From assembly GCA_035196065.1 (NCBI GenBank), contig CP136575.1, forward strand, positions 2,024,769-2,088,768: DNA of 64,000 nt, written 5' to 3'. The first letter of the stretch is position 1, and each line of letters opens with the position of its first letter. The stretch comes from Sphingobium sp. (GTDB lineage: Bacteria > Pseudomonadota > Alphaproteobacteria > Sphingomonadales > Sphingomonadaceae). The translations under genes were made by a program, and so were the position numbers. This document shows, in pieces, positions 63,517 through 64,000 of the stretch. The notes below the pieces were generated by a model, which saw nothing but the letters and a program-made list of their open reading frames with translations, was not told where the DNA came from and made no database searches.

Positions 63517-64000
63517 ATGGGTCGCTTCATATCGATCGAGGGCGGAGAAGGCGCCGGCAAGTCAACCCAGATCCGCATGTTGGCAGAGCGACTGGCTGCA
63601 CATGGGCTTGCAGTTGACATCACGCGCGAGCCGGGCGGCACAGAGGGGGCAGAAGCGATCAGGGGATTGCTATTGGGCGGCGGTGACGACCGCTGGGGCG
63701 CAGAAGCCGAAGCGCTTTTGTTCGCCGCAGCGCGCAGCGATCATGTCGTCAAACGCATCAAGCCGGCGCTGGCAAAGGGTATTTGGGTAATATCCGATCG
63801 TTATCTGGATAGCAGCCGCGCGTATCAAGGCGCGAGCCTGGGGTTAAGCGATGCTGCCATCATGCAGTTGCACGCCATTGGCAGCGGGGGTTTTCTGCCT
63901 GAACGGACGATCATCCTTGACCTGCCCTTGGCGGATGCCCGGGAAAGGACGCAACAGCGCGACGGCGGCGAGAGCGACCGCATCGGCGGCCGTGATGATG
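63517..64000 (+). CDS. tmk: Thymidylate kinase, 3' end cut by window
   Basis: Phosphorylates dTMP to dTDP. The first 161 residues are present: P-loop 'SIEGGEGAGKSTQIRM', 'ITREPGGTEGAEAIR', and the DRY-containing 'VISDRYLDSSRAYQGAS', then 'TIILDLPLADARERTQQRDG' leading into the lid region. The gene runs off the window end. ATG 63517 follows the dacA stop; a GTG at 63511 overlapping that stop is an alternative start. Confidence 0.95.
   Translation, partial: MGRFISIEGGEGAGKSTQIRMLAERLAAHGLAVDITREPGGTEGAEAIRGLLLGGGDDRWGAEAEALLFAAARSDHVVKRIKPALAKGIWVISDRYLDSSRAYQGASLGLSDAAIMQLHAIGSGGFLPERTIILDLPLADARERTQQRDGGESDRIGGRDD

Overview
The window looks like a chromosomal segment of a GC-rich alphaproteobacterium, most likely a sphingomonad (Sphingomonadaceae; Sphingopyxis/Sphingorhabdus-like is a guess). 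The reasons are the carboxynorspermidine polyamine pathway, a C4-type HemA, a large TonB-dependent receptor with a sphingomonad-style acidic N-terminus, PhaR, tandem MAPEG proteins, and interspersed palindromes of the CCCTCCC...GGGAGGG and ACCCTGAACTTG...CAGG types that I associate with this group. No phage, IS element, transposase, CRISPR array or rRNA was found. There is one tRNA, tRNA-Ser(UGA).

Layout. 0-5.7 kb: C-terminal part of a TPR protein, ispE, an N-formylglutamate amidohydrolase-like gene, ilvD, a lipoprotein and an RlmD-type RNA methyltransferase, all on +. 5.7-10.4 kb, minus: two tandem MAPEG proteins, then ornithine decarboxylase, carboxynorspermidine decarboxylase and carboxynorspermidine dehydrogenase, a complete alternative spermidine route. 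10.4-14.2 kb: threonine dehydratase-like enzyme and a GNAT on +, hemA and murI on -. 14.2-18.6 kb, plus: plsY, dprA, topA. 18.7-21.1 kb, minus: lepB-rnc-era. 21.2-24.1 kb, plus: pgi, gor. 24.1-34.1 kb: a propionyl-CoA regulon. An ScfR/PrpR/RamB-type regulator is divergent from pccB, a small membrane ORF, mce, an enoyl-CoA hydratase, methylmalonyl-CoA mutase, bioB, a second small membrane ORF and pccA; an aldose 1-epimerase follows. Together these convert propionyl-CoA to succinyl-CoA, with biotin synthase supplying the PccA cofactor.

35-44 kb is more accessory. A tightly overlapping three-gene minus-strand cassette (cyclase-family hydrolase, aminoglycoside-phosphotransferase-like kinase, CrtC/AttH-like protein) is divergent from an MHS-type transporter coupled to alanine racemase. 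A 1074-residue TonB-dependent receptor follows. 44.5-54 kb: phaR, a eukaryote/archaea-type proS, rnr, a universal stress protein (-), pyruvate dehydrogenase E2 and E3, and a class IV aminotransferase coupled to a sulfotransferase-like gene. 54-60 kb: a secreted amidohydrolase, a small secreted protein, a membrane diguanylate cyclase, and a divergent locus (GNAT | DUF2141, TetR, DUF4188) around a perfect 16-bp inverted repeat. 60-64 kb: tRNA-Ser, then a cell-wall cluster mltB-rlpA-dacA running into tmk, which is cut by the window end.

The organisation is compact: many neighbours overlap by 1-4 bases, and several coupled genes start at TTG or GTG (ispE, bioB, alr, rnr, the 53.3-kb gene). The least explained parts are the 35-38 kb cassette, the GNAT with an internal 25-residue triplication next to the TetR dyad, and the two small membrane ORFs inside the propionate operon.
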